DNA from: Bacteroidota bacterium
Lineage (GTDB): Bacteria; Bacteroidota; Bacteroidia; Sphingobacteriales; Sphingobacteriaceae
Direction of reading: 5' to 3'
Assembly (NCBI GenBank): GCA_013288465.1
Contig: JABDBT010000011.1
Coordinates: 1 to 31,439 of the forward strand
Length of the DNA stretch: 31,439 bases
The position numbers and the translations under genes were made by a program. Positions 7,477 to 16,841 of the stretch are shown piece after piece (the first letter of the stretch is position 1; the number at the start of each line of letters is the position of its first letter). The notes beneath the pieces are model-generated. The model was given only the letters and a program-made list of their open reading frames with translations, was not told where the DNA came from and searched no databases.

Positions 7477-10179
7477 ATGAATAAAACAGGCTATTCCGTA
7501 ATGTTATGTGCGGCTTTATTTGGCGCTTCATGCCATTCGTTAAATAATAAAAATACAGCAGGCGAAAATGACATCGCAAGCCAGCATAGCGCTTATGACG
7601 ACAGTACTTTGCGTCAAACGCAGTTGCCTGTATTGATGCCGTTTAACCGCATTATCCAACCTGCCGGAACGGTTGTACAGTACGGTGATGGAGCCCAGGA
7701 AAATCATTCGCTGGATGCCCGCATTATTCCGGGTACAAATATGCTGGCTGTTGAAGACCGCTACGGGATCGCTATTGTAGATACTAAAAAGGGCGAGGCC
7801 GCAGCCCGTTGGGGCTACTCGATCGATCGTAAATTCAGGGGGGTAATGAGCACCTATTCGGGCATTCGGGTTTTTAACTCAAATGGCGAAACACAAATAT
7901 TCTGGAGCGCGGCCAATGCCGACCATGATTCGTATGTAATGCAGGCGGTTTGGGATGGCAGTAAGTTAAGCCTTAAAAACGCCATTCCGTTTAAAGCCGA
8001 AGGGGAATCGCCGTTGGCGCTGCCCAATGGGTTAGCAGTTGAAAATGAAAACGGCACCGATTATTTATATGTAGTGCTTAACGGCAATAATCAGTTAGTA
8101 AAGCTCGATCTGAAAACACAGGCTATAAAATGGGCAAAGCCCACCGGTGTTGCGCCTTACGGCATTACATTGGTTAATGGCAAAGCTTATGTAACCAACT
8201 GGGGCGGCCCAATGCCGGTTGACACCAGCCATGAAACCGCTGGGGTACCGTACGGAAAGGCCTATATCGATCCTAAAACAGGCGCTATCAGCAGGGGTAC
8301 TGTTTCAGTATTTAATATGGAGAACGGTGCGGTAATTGCCGCGATAGAAACCGGGTTGCATCCCAATGATATTACCCATAGCGCCGATAATAAATTTATA
8401 TATGTAGCCAATGGCAACAGCGATAATATAACCGTTATTGATGCCAACAGGAATAAAATAACCGAAGTTATACCCGTAAACTTGTTTAGTGAACACAAGG
8501 ACCTGGTGGGCGATTCGCCAAATGCTTTAAGAGTAAGTGATGATGGGCATTTACTGTACGTGGCCAATGGTTTGGATAATGCCGTTGCTGTGGTTCAGTT
8601 AGGGTCGAACGCGGCTGCAGCGGGTACAGGTAAAAGCTTTATAAAAGGGTTTATCCCTACCGAGGCTTATCCGGCCGGGCTCGAAATATCAAACAACACC
8701 CTGTTTGTAACCAACCTGGAAGGCGAAGGCGCACGGGTAAACAGCAGTACATTAAAAAAAGTTGGCGATGTGCCCGAAACAAAAGGCGGGGCCTACAATT
8801 CACATCATCAAACAGCTACCTTATCTATCATCTCATTACCGGATGATGCGCGGTTGGCTGATTATACAGCACAGGTGAAGAAGCTAAACCTCCTGTTCAG
8901 GGCTAAACTGGCCGATTTGCTGCCGCGAAAAAACATCGCCCCCAAACCTGTTCCCGAGCGTATTGGCGAACCTTCGGTATTTAAGCATGTAATTTATATC
9001 ATTAAAGAAAACAGGACTTATGACCAGGTATTGGGCGATATGAAGGAAGGGGATGGCCGTGCCGATCTTTGCTTATTTGGCAACGAGGTTACACCCAATG
9101 AACACCAATTGGCGAAAGACTTTTTACTGATGGATAATTATTATGCATCGGGCAAATCATCAGCCGAAGGTCACCAATGGACAGACGCGGCTATGGTAAC
9201 TGATTATGTGGAGAAAAGCGTAAGGGCATGGTTTCGCAGTTACCCGCATGTACAAACGGATGCCATGGTTTATGATAAGCAAGGCTTTATATGGAACAAT
9301 GCCGCCGACCATGGCAAAAGTGTGCGGATATATGGCGAGGCTTGTACGCCGCAGTTTAAAAAAGGCACCACCTGGACAGAGATATATGATAATTATAAAG
9401 CAGGCAAACCTTTTGTGTTTAAAAACACCAGTACTATATCAAGGGTAAGGCCCTTACTGTCGCCAACCTACCCGGGTTTTGATAACCATGAAATTAACGA
9501 CCAGCTGCGCGCGTCGGCATTTATTAATGAATTAAGCGATTATGAAAAACAGGGCGGCGACAACCTGCCCGAGCTGATGGTGATGGCGCTCCCTGCCGAC
9601 CATACCGCCGGGACACGCGTGGGGATGCCTACACCAAGGGCAAAAGTAGCCGATAATGATCTTGCTTTAGGGCGTATTATTGAGGCGGTTACCAAAAGTC
9701 GTTTCTGGAAAAACACGGTAATATTTGTAACCGAAGATGATTCGCAAGCGGGCTGGGACCATGTATCGGCCTACCGCACTACAGGGTTTGTGATAAGACC
9801 CTATAGTAGATTACAGCAAACCGTGCACACCAATTACAATCAAACCTGCATTGTACGCACCATTGAGCAAATATTGGGCATACCCCCCATGAACACTATT
9901 GACGCTACGGCTTTGCCTATGTTTACCTGTTTTACCAATCGCCCGGCAGATTTTAGGTATAAGGCTTTGCCTAATCAAATTCCGTTAAATGAAATGAACC
10001 CTAAGCTATCTATGTTGAAAGGGATGGAGCTGTTTTACGCCAAACAATCCATGCGGCCGGAGTTTGACCATATTGATGGCGGTAATGATGACATGATGAA
10101 TAAAATTATATGGCATGCCGGCAAAGGCGCTAAACCCTACCCGGCAAAATTGGCTGGGAAAGCGGGGGATGATGATTAG
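7477..10179 (+). CDS. YncE-like beta-propeller fused to phosphoesterase, copy 1
   Basis: 900 aa. An N-terminal signal with a possible lipoprotein cysteine (C19 in FGASC; the lipobox is not classical) points to the envelope. Residues about 50-480 form a YncE-type propeller with repeats such as YVANGNSDNITVIDANRNK and LYVANGLDNAVAV. Residues about 500-850 form a phosphoesterase/phospholipase C-AcpA-like domain: IIKENRTYDQVLGDM near 504 (family ENRxxD motif), SSAEGHQWTDA, ADHTAGTRVG, and the metal-site-like EDDSQAGWDHV near 755. The substrate is probably a phosphate ester, but it could be lipid or nucleotide. The same architecture recurs at 19255. It is followed 138 bases later by the SDR gene. 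Confidence 0.9.
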   Translation: MNKTGYSVMLCAALFGASCHSLNNKNTAGENDIASQHSAYDDSTLRQTQLPVLMPFNRIIQPAGTVVQYGDGAQENHSLDARIIPGTNMLAVEDRYGIAIVDTKKGEAAARWGYSIDRKFRGVMSTYSGIRVFNSNGETQIFWSAANADHDSYVMQAVWDGSKLSLKNAIPFKAEGESPLALPNGLAVENENGTDYLYVVLNGNNQLVKLDLKTQAIKWAKPTGVAPYGITLVNGKAYVTNWGGPMPVDTSHETAGVPYGKAYIDPKTGAISRGTVSVFNMENGAVIAAIETGLHPNDITHSADNKFIYVANGNSDNITVIDANRNKITEVIPVNLFSEHKDLVGDSPNALRVSDDGHLLYVANGLDNAVAVVQLGSNAAAAGTGKSFIKGFIPTEAYPAGLEISNNTLFVTNLEGEGARVNSSTLKKVGDVPETKGGAYNSHHQTATLSIISLPDDARLADYTAQVKKLNLLFRAKLADLLPRKNIAPKPVPERIGEPSVFKHVIYIIKENRTYDQVLGDMKEGDGRADLCLFGNEVTPNEHQLAKDFLLMDNYYASGKSSAEGHQWTDAAMVTDYVEKSVRAWFRSYPHVQTDAMVYDKQGFIWNNAADHGKSVRIYGEACTPQFKKGTTWTEIYDNYKAGKPFVFKNTSTISRVRPLLSPTYPGFDNHEINDQLRASAFINELSDYEKQGGDNLPELMVMALPADHTAGTRVGMPTPRAKVADNDLALGRIIEAVTKSRFWKNTVIFVTEDDSQAGWDHVSAYRTTGFVIRPYSRLQQTVHTNYNQTCIVRTIEQILGIPPMNTIDATALPMFTCFTNRPADFRYKALPNQIPLNEMNPKLSMLKGMELFYAKQSMRPEFDHIDGGNDDMMNKIIWHAGKGAKPYPAKLAGKAGDDD

Positions 10180-10317
10180 TTGGTAAGTGTGTAAAGTATT
10201 TATAACAGTTATTTAATCAATATTTTATGTAAAAGTTAATATGGGATTTTAACGGCAAAATTTTACTTTTACAACCATTAATCGATATACACATTCTATC
10301 CAACATCAATATAAACA

Positions 10318-11127
10318 ATGAAAAAAGTAATTCTTGTTACCGGCGCTTCATCCGGCTTAGGTTTGGCTACCGCAAATGCATTAGCTGCACAGGGACATAC
10401 CGTTTATGGCACCACCCGCGACATTAAACGTATCAAAGGCGTATCATTTAACCCATTGCAAATGGATGTTACTGACGATGCTTCGGTAAACGCAGCGGTT
10501 GAAAAGATCATTAAGGCCGAGGGTAAAATAGATGTACTGGTAAACAATGCCGGCAACGGAATTACCGGGCCGTTATACGCCATGCCTGTTGAGTTTGCCA
10601 AAAAGCAATTTGAGGTTAACTTTTTTGGTGTGGTGCGGGTAAGCAGCGCCGTTTTACCCGGCATGATTGAAAAGAAACAAGGTTTGGTTATTAATATTGG
10701 CTCGTTAGCAGGCCTTTTTGGCTTGCCTTACCAGGGTTTATACAGCGCATCGAAATTTGCTGTTGAAGGGTATTCAGAAAGCCTGCGGATGGAACTGCAA
10801 AACACTGGTGTTAAAGTAAGCGTTATTAACCCCGGCGATTTTAAAACTGATTTTACCGGTAACCGCGAGAAACTGCCATTTACAATAAAAAACGAAGCTT
10901 TAGAAAAAGAGTTTAATGCCGCCGTTGCCGCCATGGAAAAAGATGAAAGCATTGGTGCCAGCCCCGATAAACTGGCAGCGCAGATATGCAGGATCGTAGG
11001 CAAATCAAAACCTGCGCATAGCTATTTGGTTGGCGCTATTGGCCAAACTATTGTGCCTACGTTAAAGGCGGTATTGCCCGGCGGGCTATTTGTTAAATTA
11101 ATGAATGACCATTACGGTATAAAATAA
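10318..11127 (+). CDS. Short-chain dehydrogenase/reductase (SDR)
   Basis: 269 aa classical SDR with a Rossmann fold. Cofactor motif TGASSGLG at 8-15, NNAG at 76-79, catalytic N101, S129, Y142 and K146 (YSASK) are all present. R34 after the second strand suggests NADP(H) preference. The substrate is not readable; close relatives are annotated as general oxidoreductases. Single gene with a strong terminator 30 bases downstream. Confidence 0.92.
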   Translation: MKKVILVTGASSGLGLATANALAAQGHTVYGTTRDIKRIKGVSFNPLQMDVTDDASVNAAVEKIIKAEGKIDVLVNNAGNGITGPLYAMPVEFAKKQFEVNFFGVVRVSSAVLPGMIEKKQGLVINIGSLAGLFGLPYQGLYSASKFAVEGYSESLRMELQNTGVKVSVINPGDFKTDFTGNREKLPFTIKNEALEKEFNAAVAAMEKDESIGASPDKLAAQICRIVGKSKPAHSYLVGAIGQTIVPTLKAVLPGGLFVKLMNDHYGIK

Positions 11128-11156
11128 CAACCGCAATTTCCCCAGGATAAGCCATG

Positions 11157-11195
11157 CCCGGCAGATCGTTCAACCCGATTTGCCGGGTTTTTTTT
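11157..11195 (+). terminator. Intrinsic terminator after the SDR gene
   Basis: Arms CCCGGCAGATCG (11157-11168) and CGATTTGCCGGG (11176-11187), one mismatch, followed by eight Ts. Confidence 0.9.
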
Positions 11196-11263
11196 ATGCG
11201 TTTATCAAAAACATAATTTCGTAAACGCACTCAAAATTACATCCCGATCGCTATAATTCAGGC

Positions 11264-11350
11264 TTTGTGCCCTTTGAGTAAATTCTCTGTGCTCTCTGTG
11301 GTTCAATTAACCACAAAGGACACTAAGTAAAGGCACGGAGGCACAGAGGA
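11264..11350. repeat. Imperfect palindrome of the CACAAAGGACAC type
   Basis: The centre is TGTGGTT (11297-11303), a five-base loop, then AACCACA (11309-11315). The arms extend about 35 bases each way as degenerate repeats (TTTGTGCCC, CTCTGTG on the left; CACAAAGGACAC, GGCACGGAGGCACAGAGG on the right). It lies in the 401-base gap between the SDR and TonB-receptor genes, with no gene inside. Similar sequences are, from memory, common between genes in Bacteroidota. Confidence 0.7.
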
Positions 11351-11444
11351 AAAATATGATTTCGAGCGTATGTTTTTTTGATTCCCCCGCATTTTATGCC
11401 TGTTTTTTGGCGGGATAGCAAGCCAGACACCCTTTAAAACACCC

Positions 11445-11467
11445 TTATTTAAAATAATTCTAAATAA
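11445..11467 (+). promoter_or_regulatory. Operator-like 23-nt near-palindrome, upstream copy
   Basis: Half-sites TTATTTA and TAAATAA flank a centre with one mismatched pair. It ends three bases before the -33 element of the TonB-receptor promoter and shares 18 of 23 bases with the copy at 11504-11526. Given the receptor downstream, an iron-responsive Fur-type repressor is the likely binder, but that is inference. Confidence 0.6.
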
Positions 11468-11470
11468 CTT

Positions 11471-11500
11471 TTTGAATCACGGATCGTGATTTTATCTTTG
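11471..11500 (+). promoter_or_regulatory. TonB-receptor promoter with an internal inverted repeat
   Basis: TTTG (11471-11474), 18 bases, then TATCTTTG (11493-11500): both boxes match the Bacteroidota consensus. The spacer is filled by AATCACG (11475-11481), three bases, CGTGATT (11485-11491), a perfect 7-bp inverted repeat that could be a second regulator site. The start codon is at 11529. Confidence 0.7.
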
Positions 11501-11503
11501 CGC

Positions 11504-11526
11504 TTAATTAGACTTAATCTAAATAA
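11504..11526 (+). promoter_or_regulatory. Operator-like 23-nt near-palindrome, downstream copy
   Basis: Contains TTAGA (11508-11512) and TCTAA (11518-11522), with outer TTA and TAA also paired. It lies between the -7 box and the ATG at 11529, so a bound repressor would block initiation. The centre is 59 bases from that of the copy at 11445-11467. Confidence 0.6.
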
Positions 11527-11528
11527 AG

Positions 11529-13973
11529 ATGAAAAAAATCCATTACGTAATTATCCAACTCACATTTTTAATACTAATAGTCGGCAATAAGACCTTTGCC
11601 GATGATATACCGAATGGTAAAATTTCAGGTACTGTTAAAACTTCTGATGGCAAACCAGCATCATTTGTAACAGTAGTAATTAAAGAATTAAATAAAGCAA
11701 CCAGTACAAAAGATGATGGTAGCTATACCCTAAACAATGTTAAACCCGGCAATTATACCCTTAGGGTTTCATTTGTGGGTACCGAAAGGCAGGAAAAGAA
11801 CATCATTGTTTCTTCGGCAAAAACAACAAAAGCTGATTTCACTTTAATAGAAAATGCCTCGCAACTAAATGAGGTAAATATCAGCGCTAACCATAAAGTG
11901 CTTAATAAACCGGTATCTGTAGATAAGGCCGGCCTCAGCGCCCTTGACCTTCCGCAAAGCAGTGGTGTAGTTAACAGCCAGGTTATTGAAGACCAGCAAA
12001 TTAATCGCTTGGGCGATGCCGTTAAAAACATAAGCGGTGTTTCATTAACGCAAACCCGCGGTGGCGTGGGCGAAACAATTTCGGCCCGTGGTTATAGCAT
12101 TGGTATTACAGGCGCCTCAAGCAGTATATTTAAAGATGGTGTATTAACCAATACAGCAGGTTTCCCCGAGGCCAGCACCTTACAATCTGTTGAAATATTA
12201 AAAGGCAGTGCCGCCCTGCTTTACGGTAACGTATCAACGGGATTGATCATTAATATGGTTACCAAAAAACCCCAGTTTGAAAGCGGCGGCGAGGTATCTA
12301 TGCGTTACGGAAGCTATAATATGTTTAAACCTTCGGTTGATGTGTATGGGCCAATTAGCCAGGATATTGCTTTCCGCCTCATAGGGGTTTATGAAAATGA
12401 TGGCAGTTATCGTAATCATGTATATACCGAACGTAAGTACGTTAACCCGTCGTTATTGTTCAATCTGGATAAAAAGACCACTTTATTAATTGAAGGCGAT
12501 TACCTGCGCGAAAGCCTTACACCCGATTTTGGTATTGGTTCGCTTAATAACGGCCAGGCCATACCAACCATGGTGCCGCGGTCACAATATATTAATACAT
12601 CATGGGCCTACAGCCACATGAACCAGTTTTCGGGGATGGCTACATTGAACCACCAGTTTAATGACGATTGGCATTTAAACGCGATAGTATCCGGGCAGGG
12701 AACGGATATTGATTCGTATCAGGCAAGTTTACCCAATGTCGTAAGCGCTACCGGCGAATGGAACAGGGGATTGGCCCGCGCCAATACCATCGAAAATGAT
12801 TATACCGGGCAAGTTAATTTAACAGGGAAATTTACAACCGGCTCCGTAAGTCACCAGTTATTGGTTGGAACAGATGTTACCAAAGTTTTAAATGTGAGCA
12901 ATGGTTTTAGTATTAATGGCCAAAATATCAGCAGCTATATTTACGATAAAATTAACACTATTGACCTTACCAAATATGTACAACGTACCGATATACCCAA
13001 CGCTGTAGATACCGCGCGTATTACAGCGCCTGTTTACCGTTTTGGCGCGTACGCGCAGGACCTGGTGGGTATTACTGATAAACTTAAAGTTTTGGCAGGC
13101 ATCAGGTGGACATGGCAGCAAACCTATCAAACCAGCGTTCAATACCTGCAAAAACAAACTACAGGTTATGGTACGGCAATAACAAGGTATGACCGTGCTT
13201 TTTCGCCAAAGGCATCATTGATCTATCAACCTGTTGAAACAAGTTCAATTTATGCAAGTTACAGCAACGACTTTACGTTTAATACAGGTACTGATGTAAA
13301 TACCGGCCAGGGTTTAAAACCATCTCTAATAGACCAGTATGAAGTTGGGGCAAAAAATGAATTGTTTGACGGTAAAATTGTAGCGAATGTTAGTGTTTAT
13401 CGCATCATCAACAATAACCTTGCAGTAGTAGCGCCATTTAAAGCAGACGGCACCGTTAACAGCGATAATACGGTTAAACAACTAACCGGCCAGACAACCA
13501 GCGACGGATTTGATATTGATGTTACAGGCAATCTGTCAAAAAACTTCTATTTTATTACCGGTTATTCGTACAATAATGCGCGTTATACAAAAGTTTCGGG
13601 CTTAAAAGGATCACCTATTTTAGGCGAGCGGTTAGTGATAAGCCCTACGCATACCGCTAACGCTACGTTGTTTTACACCTTTGATACCCGGGCATTAAAG
13701 GGATTTAAAGTTGGTGCGTCCACGTTCTATACAGGGTCGAGGTTAGCAGGTTATAATAATACGGTGGGACAAGCACAGGCTTATAGCCGCTTGGTTCCGG
13801 TTGGTGGCTTTGCAACACTTGACCTATCGGCAGGTTATACTTATAAAAAGATTTCGCTGCTGGCAAGCGTAACCAATATTACCAATACTTTAAATTATTT
13901 AATACATGATAACTATAGTGTTACCTCAATACCGCCAAGGCAGTTTTTAACAACATTGGCTTATAAGTTTTAA
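11529..13973 (+). CDS. TonB-dependent siderophore-type receptor
   Basis: 814 aa outer-membrane receptor. A signal peptide ends near residue 25 (KTFA). Then a carboxypeptidase-regulatory-like beta domain (about 30-115, GKISGTVKTSDGKPASFVTV), the plug (about 130-245, with INRLGDAVKNISGVSL and VEILKGSAALLYG), and a beta-barrel ending in the terminal aromatic residue (LAYKF). FSPKASLIYQP, PSLIDQYEVGAKNE and FYTGSRLAG resemble hydroxamate-siderophore receptors (FhuA/FoxA-like), but the exact ligand cannot be assigned. No SusD partner follows, which argues against a glycan transporter. Expression is probably repressible through the two palindromes around its promoter. Confidence 0.92.
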   Translation: MKKIHYVIIQLTFLILIVGNKTFADDIPNGKISGTVKTSDGKPASFVTVVIKELNKATSTKDDGSYTLNNVKPGNYTLRVSFVGTERQEKNIIVSSAKTTKADFTLIENASQLNEVNISANHKVLNKPVSVDKAGLSALDLPQSSGVVNSQVIEDQQINRLGDAVKNISGVSLTQTRGGVGETISARGYSIGITGASSSIFKDGVLTNTAGFPEASTLQSVEILKGSAALLYGNVSTGLIINMVTKKPQFESGGEVSMRYGSYNMFKPSVDVYGPISQDIAFRLIGVYENDGSYRNHVYTERKYVNPSLLFNLDKKTTLLIEGDYLRESLTPDFGIGSLNNGQAIPTMVPRSQYINTSWAYSHMNQFSGMATLNHQFNDDWHLNAIVSGQGTDIDSYQASLPNVVSATGEWNRGLARANTIENDYTGQVNLTGKFTTGSVSHQLLVGTDVTKVLNVSNGFSINGQNISSYIYDKINTIDLTKYVQRTDIPNAVDTARITAPVYRFGAYAQDLVGITDKLKVLAGIRWTWQQTYQTSVQYLQKQTTGYGTAITRYDRAFSPKASLIYQPVETSSIYASYSNDFTFNTGTDVNTGQGLKPSLIDQYEVGAKNELFDGKIVANVSVYRIINNNLAVVAPFKADGTVNSDNTVKQLTGQTTSDGFDIDVTGNLSKNFYFITGYSYNNARYTKVSGLKGSPILGERLVISPTHTANATLFYTFDTRALKGFKVGASTFYTGSRLAGYNNTVGQAQAYSRLVPVGGFATLDLSAGYTYKKISLLASVTNITNTLNYLIHDNYSVTSIPPRQFLTTLAYKF

Positions 13974-14045
13974 TTGGTGTAATTCAAATTGTCGTGATTT
14001 GCCACATCAAAATCCCACACATGGTCGGGTTAATCGCTTGACAAA

Positions 14046-14177
14046 TTTGGCTAAAGCCCTGCTTATTTATACTTCTTTAACCGTTGGCTGAAGCCAAACG
14101 GCAATGAATTTCCTATCATTGCCGTCCCATTTATGGGGCGGATAAAAATAAACGTGCACAAAAGGGCTTTAGCCAAA
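14046..14177. repeat. Cloverleaf-like intergenic palindrome
   Basis: The outer arms TTTGGCTAAAGCCCT (14046-14060) and AGGGCTTTAGCCAAA (14163-14177) are a perfect 15-bp inverted repeat. Inside are three smaller hairpins: CCGTTGGC/GCCAAACGG (14081-14101, one bulge), CGGCAATGA/TCATTGCCG (14099-14124) and CCCAT/ATGGG (14126-14137). The first two share three bases. The element lies in the 320-base gap between the convergent TonB-receptor and GH2 genes; no gene is seen in that gap. I recall GGCTAAAGCC-type repeats as widespread in Bacteroidota. Confidence 0.8.
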
Positions 14178-14238
14178 TAAACGCCCCCTTAGCGACGATT
14201 TAAATGGCACCCGTTTGAATGGTCCTTAAACTTTCAAA

Positions 14239-14278
14239 AACAACAAACGCCGTCACAAAAATAACGGCGTTTGTTGTT
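14239..14278 (-). terminator. Terminator of the GH2 gene
   Basis: Perfect 15-bp stem, AACAACAAACGCCGT (14239-14253) with ACGGCGTTTGTTGTT (14264-14278), 15 bases beyond the GH2 stop. On the minus strand it is followed by a short T run. It may also stop read-through from the TonB-receptor gene. Confidence 0.85.
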
Positions 14279-14293
14279 TATAGAGGTTATTGT

Positions 14294-16720
14294 TTACTTG
14301 CTGCTTAAAACCAGCGTTGCACTTTGCAGTCCGGCTGCGGTAGCGGTAAACGTGATATTGCCTGCTTTTTGTTTGGCCTGCACAATTGCCAATGCAAGCC
14401 CGTGGAACGCTTTGCGATAATCAGCTTTAAATGGGTCATGGCTTACCGGGTCGCCGTTATCAACACTTGCTATAAAACCTGCGCCGTTTATTTTAAAGTT
14501 AACCCGGTTATCAGCGTTTGGCACCACGTTGCCGTCCTTATCTAATATTTTTACGGTAATGAACGAGAGGTCCTTGCCATCGGCCTTGATATTTTTGCGG
14601 TCGGCCGTTAATTCAATTTTGGCGGGTTCGCCGGCGGTATGTATCTCGCGGGTTAAAACCACCTTTCCGTTTTTGCGCGATACGGCTTTTAACGTGCCTG
14701 GTTCAAATTGTAAGCGCCACATTACATGGAGGTCATCGCCGGTTTTCTTTTTTACGCCTAATGATTTGCCGTTTAGGAAAAGTTCCACTTCATCGGCATT
14801 ATTATAGTAGGCCCATATATCCACGGTTTTGCCTGGTTCCCAGTTCCAATGCGGGAAAATGTGCAATACGGTTTTGTTGGTCCACTCGCTTTGGTACATA
14901 TAATAAACATCCTTAGGGAAGCCCGCCAGGTCAATAATACCAAAGTATGAGCTGCGCGAAGGCCATGAATAAGGTGTAGGCTCGCCCAGGTAATCAAAAC
15001 CCGTCCAGATAAACATGCCCGATAAGAAATCATACTTTTTGATCACTTTCCAGCTCTCTTCATGAGTTGAACCCCATGGCGCGGAAACATTATCATAAGC
15101 TGATACGGTATTATCTTTATTCATTTTATGTTTGGTGGTATCCCTTATCGGCCAGCGCATTGTACTATCAGAAGGCATCTGGTAAAAGCCCCTTGTTTCT
15201 AATGCCGAGGTTGTTTCGGTCCCGATAAATTTTTTGCCGGGATAGCGGTCATGAAACGATGGATAGTTTTTCCAGTTGTAATTGTAGCCTACCAGGTCAA
15301 CAGCGCCCGACGCGATGATTTTATTGCGGGTACTTGGGTCGTTATTGGCCGTGGTAATAGGGCGTGTTTTATCTAAACTATGAATAATAGCCGCCAGTTC
15401 GGGTGCAATGCGCAGGGCGCTGGTATCGCTTTGCTGCGGTATTTCGTTACCTATACTCCATATAAATACGCTTGGGTGGTTACGGTCGCGCAGTACCTGG
15501 TCCTCCAAATCTTTTTTATGCCATTGTTTAAAAAACAAGTGGTAATCATATTTCTCTTTTCCTTCTTCCCAGCAATCAAAAGCCTCATCCATAATAATAA
15601 AGCCCATTTTATCGGCAAGTTCAAGCAGCTCGGGCGCGGGCGGGTTATGCGAGGTGCGTATGGCGTTACAACCCATATCTTTTAAAATTTCCAATTGCCG
15701 TTCTAAAGCGCGGGTATTTATGGCCGAGCCTAAGCTGCCCAGGTCATGATGGTCACATACCCCTAATATTTTTACTGATTTGCCATTTAAAGAGAACCCT
15801 TTATCTACATCAAAATCAAAATAGCGGATGCCTAAAGGTGTGGTATATTCGTCCAAAACTTTATTGTTTGCCACTATCTGTGTTACAACTCTGTATAAAG
15901 AGGGATGCTCAAGCGACCATAGCACGGGGTTATTCACCGTAAAGTTTTGGCTTACCGTTGTCAGCGAATCGCCGGAACTGATCAAATTTGTTTTGCTTGC
16001 AACAGCTGCCCCGGCCGCGTTATAAATGATTGTTTTAATGCCGTAAGGAGATACTTTGCCTTCGCTTTTACGCACCTTAACATCCAGGTTTACAGTGGCC
16101 GACTGGCGGCTTATTTTTGGCGTAGTAATATAAGTGCCCCAATGGTCAATTGCTAACCTGCCGGTAGTAACCAGCCAAACATTGCGATAAATGCCTGAAC
16201 CTGAATACCAGCGCGAGTTTGGCTGCGCAGAATTGTCAACCTTAACCGCTATCACATTTGGTTTGCCATAATTTAAATAGGGGGTAAGTTCATACCTAAA
16301 TGAAATATAACCGTTTGGACGGAAACCCAGGTGGTGCCCGTTTATCCATACATCGCTTTTTTGATAAACACCGTCAAAATCAATATAAACCATTTTGCCT
16401 TTTGAGGCAGCGGGTACGGTAAATGTTTTACGATACCAACCAATACCGCCGGGCAGCGCGCCGCCTTCGGGCTTAGCGGGGTTGGTTTTGCTAAACTCGC
16501 CCTCAATGCTCCAATCATGCGGAAGATTTAGGGTGCGCCATTTAGCATCATCAAGGTTAATGTTTTCGCCATTAGGCACATCGCCCAGACTAAAATGCCA
16601 GCCTTTGTCAAAATCAACGGTCGATCGTACCTGTTGCGAAAAGCCTTTGGTAATACACAATAACAGGAATGCCAGTAACAGCGTTCTTGTTTTTAACGGA
16701 ATGAAATTTATTGTTAACAT
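14294..16720 (-). CDS. Glycoside hydrolase family 2, beta-galactosidase-like
   Basis: 808 aa with a signal peptide (LLAFLLLCITKGFS, cut before QQ), so periplasmic or surface. Domains in order: sugar-binding jelly roll (about 30-190), Ig-like (about 190-300), TIM barrel (about 300-600), then two further beta domains, DUF4982-like (about 620-690) and an Ig/invasin-like end. Catalytic residues are present: acid/base E426 in WSIGNE and nucleophile E502 in FIGTE. The family hydrolyses beta-galactosides or beta-glucuronides; the exact sugar is not readable. No susC/susD genes are adjacent, so this is not a typical polysaccharide utilisation locus in this window. Confidence 0.93.
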   Translation of the reverse strand: MLTINFIPLKTRTLLLAFLLLCITKGFSQQVRSTVDFDKGWHFSLGDVPNGENINLDDAKWRTLNLPHDWSIEGEFSKTNPAKPEGGALPGGIGWYRKTFTVPAASKGKMVYIDFDGVYQKSDVWINGHHLGFRPNGYISFRYELTPYLNYGKPNVIAVKVDNSAQPNSRWYSGSGIYRNVWLVTTGRLAIDHWGTYITTPKISRQSATVNLDVKVRKSEGKVSPYGIKTIIYNAAGAAVASKTNLISSGDSLTTVSQNFTVNNPVLWSLEHPSLYRVVTQIVANNKVLDEYTTPLGIRYFDFDVDKGFSLNGKSVKILGVCDHHDLGSLGSAINTRALERQLEILKDMGCNAIRTSHNPPAPELLELADKMGFIIMDEAFDCWEEGKEKYDYHLFFKQWHKKDLEDQVLRDRNHPSVFIWSIGNEIPQQSDTSALRIAPELAAIIHSLDKTRPITTANNDPSTRNKIIASGAVDLVGYNYNWKNYPSFHDRYPGKKFIGTETTSALETRGFYQMPSDSTMRWPIRDTTKHKMNKDNTVSAYDNVSAPWGSTHEESWKVIKKYDFLSGMFIWTGFDYLGEPTPYSWPSRSSYFGIIDLAGFPKDVYYMYQSEWTNKTVLHIFPHWNWEPGKTVDIWAYYNNADEVELFLNGKSLGVKKKTGDDLHVMWRLQFEPGTLKAVSRKNGKVVLTREIHTAGEPAKIELTADRKNIKADGKDLSFITVKILDKDGNVVPNADNRVNFKINGAGFIASVDNGDPVSHDPFKADYRKAFHGLALAIVQAKQKAGNITFTATAAGLQSATLVLSSK

Positions 16721-16777
16721 ACGGTTTATGAAAGCAGTGAGCGGCTAATTTAGCTATATTTAATACATATAAACAAG

Positions 16778-16806
16778 AATACCCCCGATAAATGTCGGGG
16801 GTATTT
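16778..16806 (-). terminator. Hairpin terminator between the DoxX-like and GH2 genes
   Basis: AATACCCCCGA (16778-16788) pairs with TCGGGGGTATT (16795-16805), an 11-bp perfect stem with a six-base loop. It lies 36 bases after the DoxX-like stop, so the two minus-strand genes are probably separate transcripts. T runs are short on both sides. Confidence 0.75.
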
Positions 16807-16841
16807 TAGTAAAATGCCGGGGCATTTAGCTATAGTAATTT

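Noticed and set aside
11529..16720. TonB receptor and GH2 enzyme as a polysaccharide utilisation locus
   Set aside because: No SusD-like gene, convergent orientation, and the receptor resembles siderophore rather than SusC types.
16395..16748. Plus-strand 117-codon frame opposite the GH2 start
   Set aside because: Shadow of the GH2 gene; Pro/Ser-rich, without domain features.
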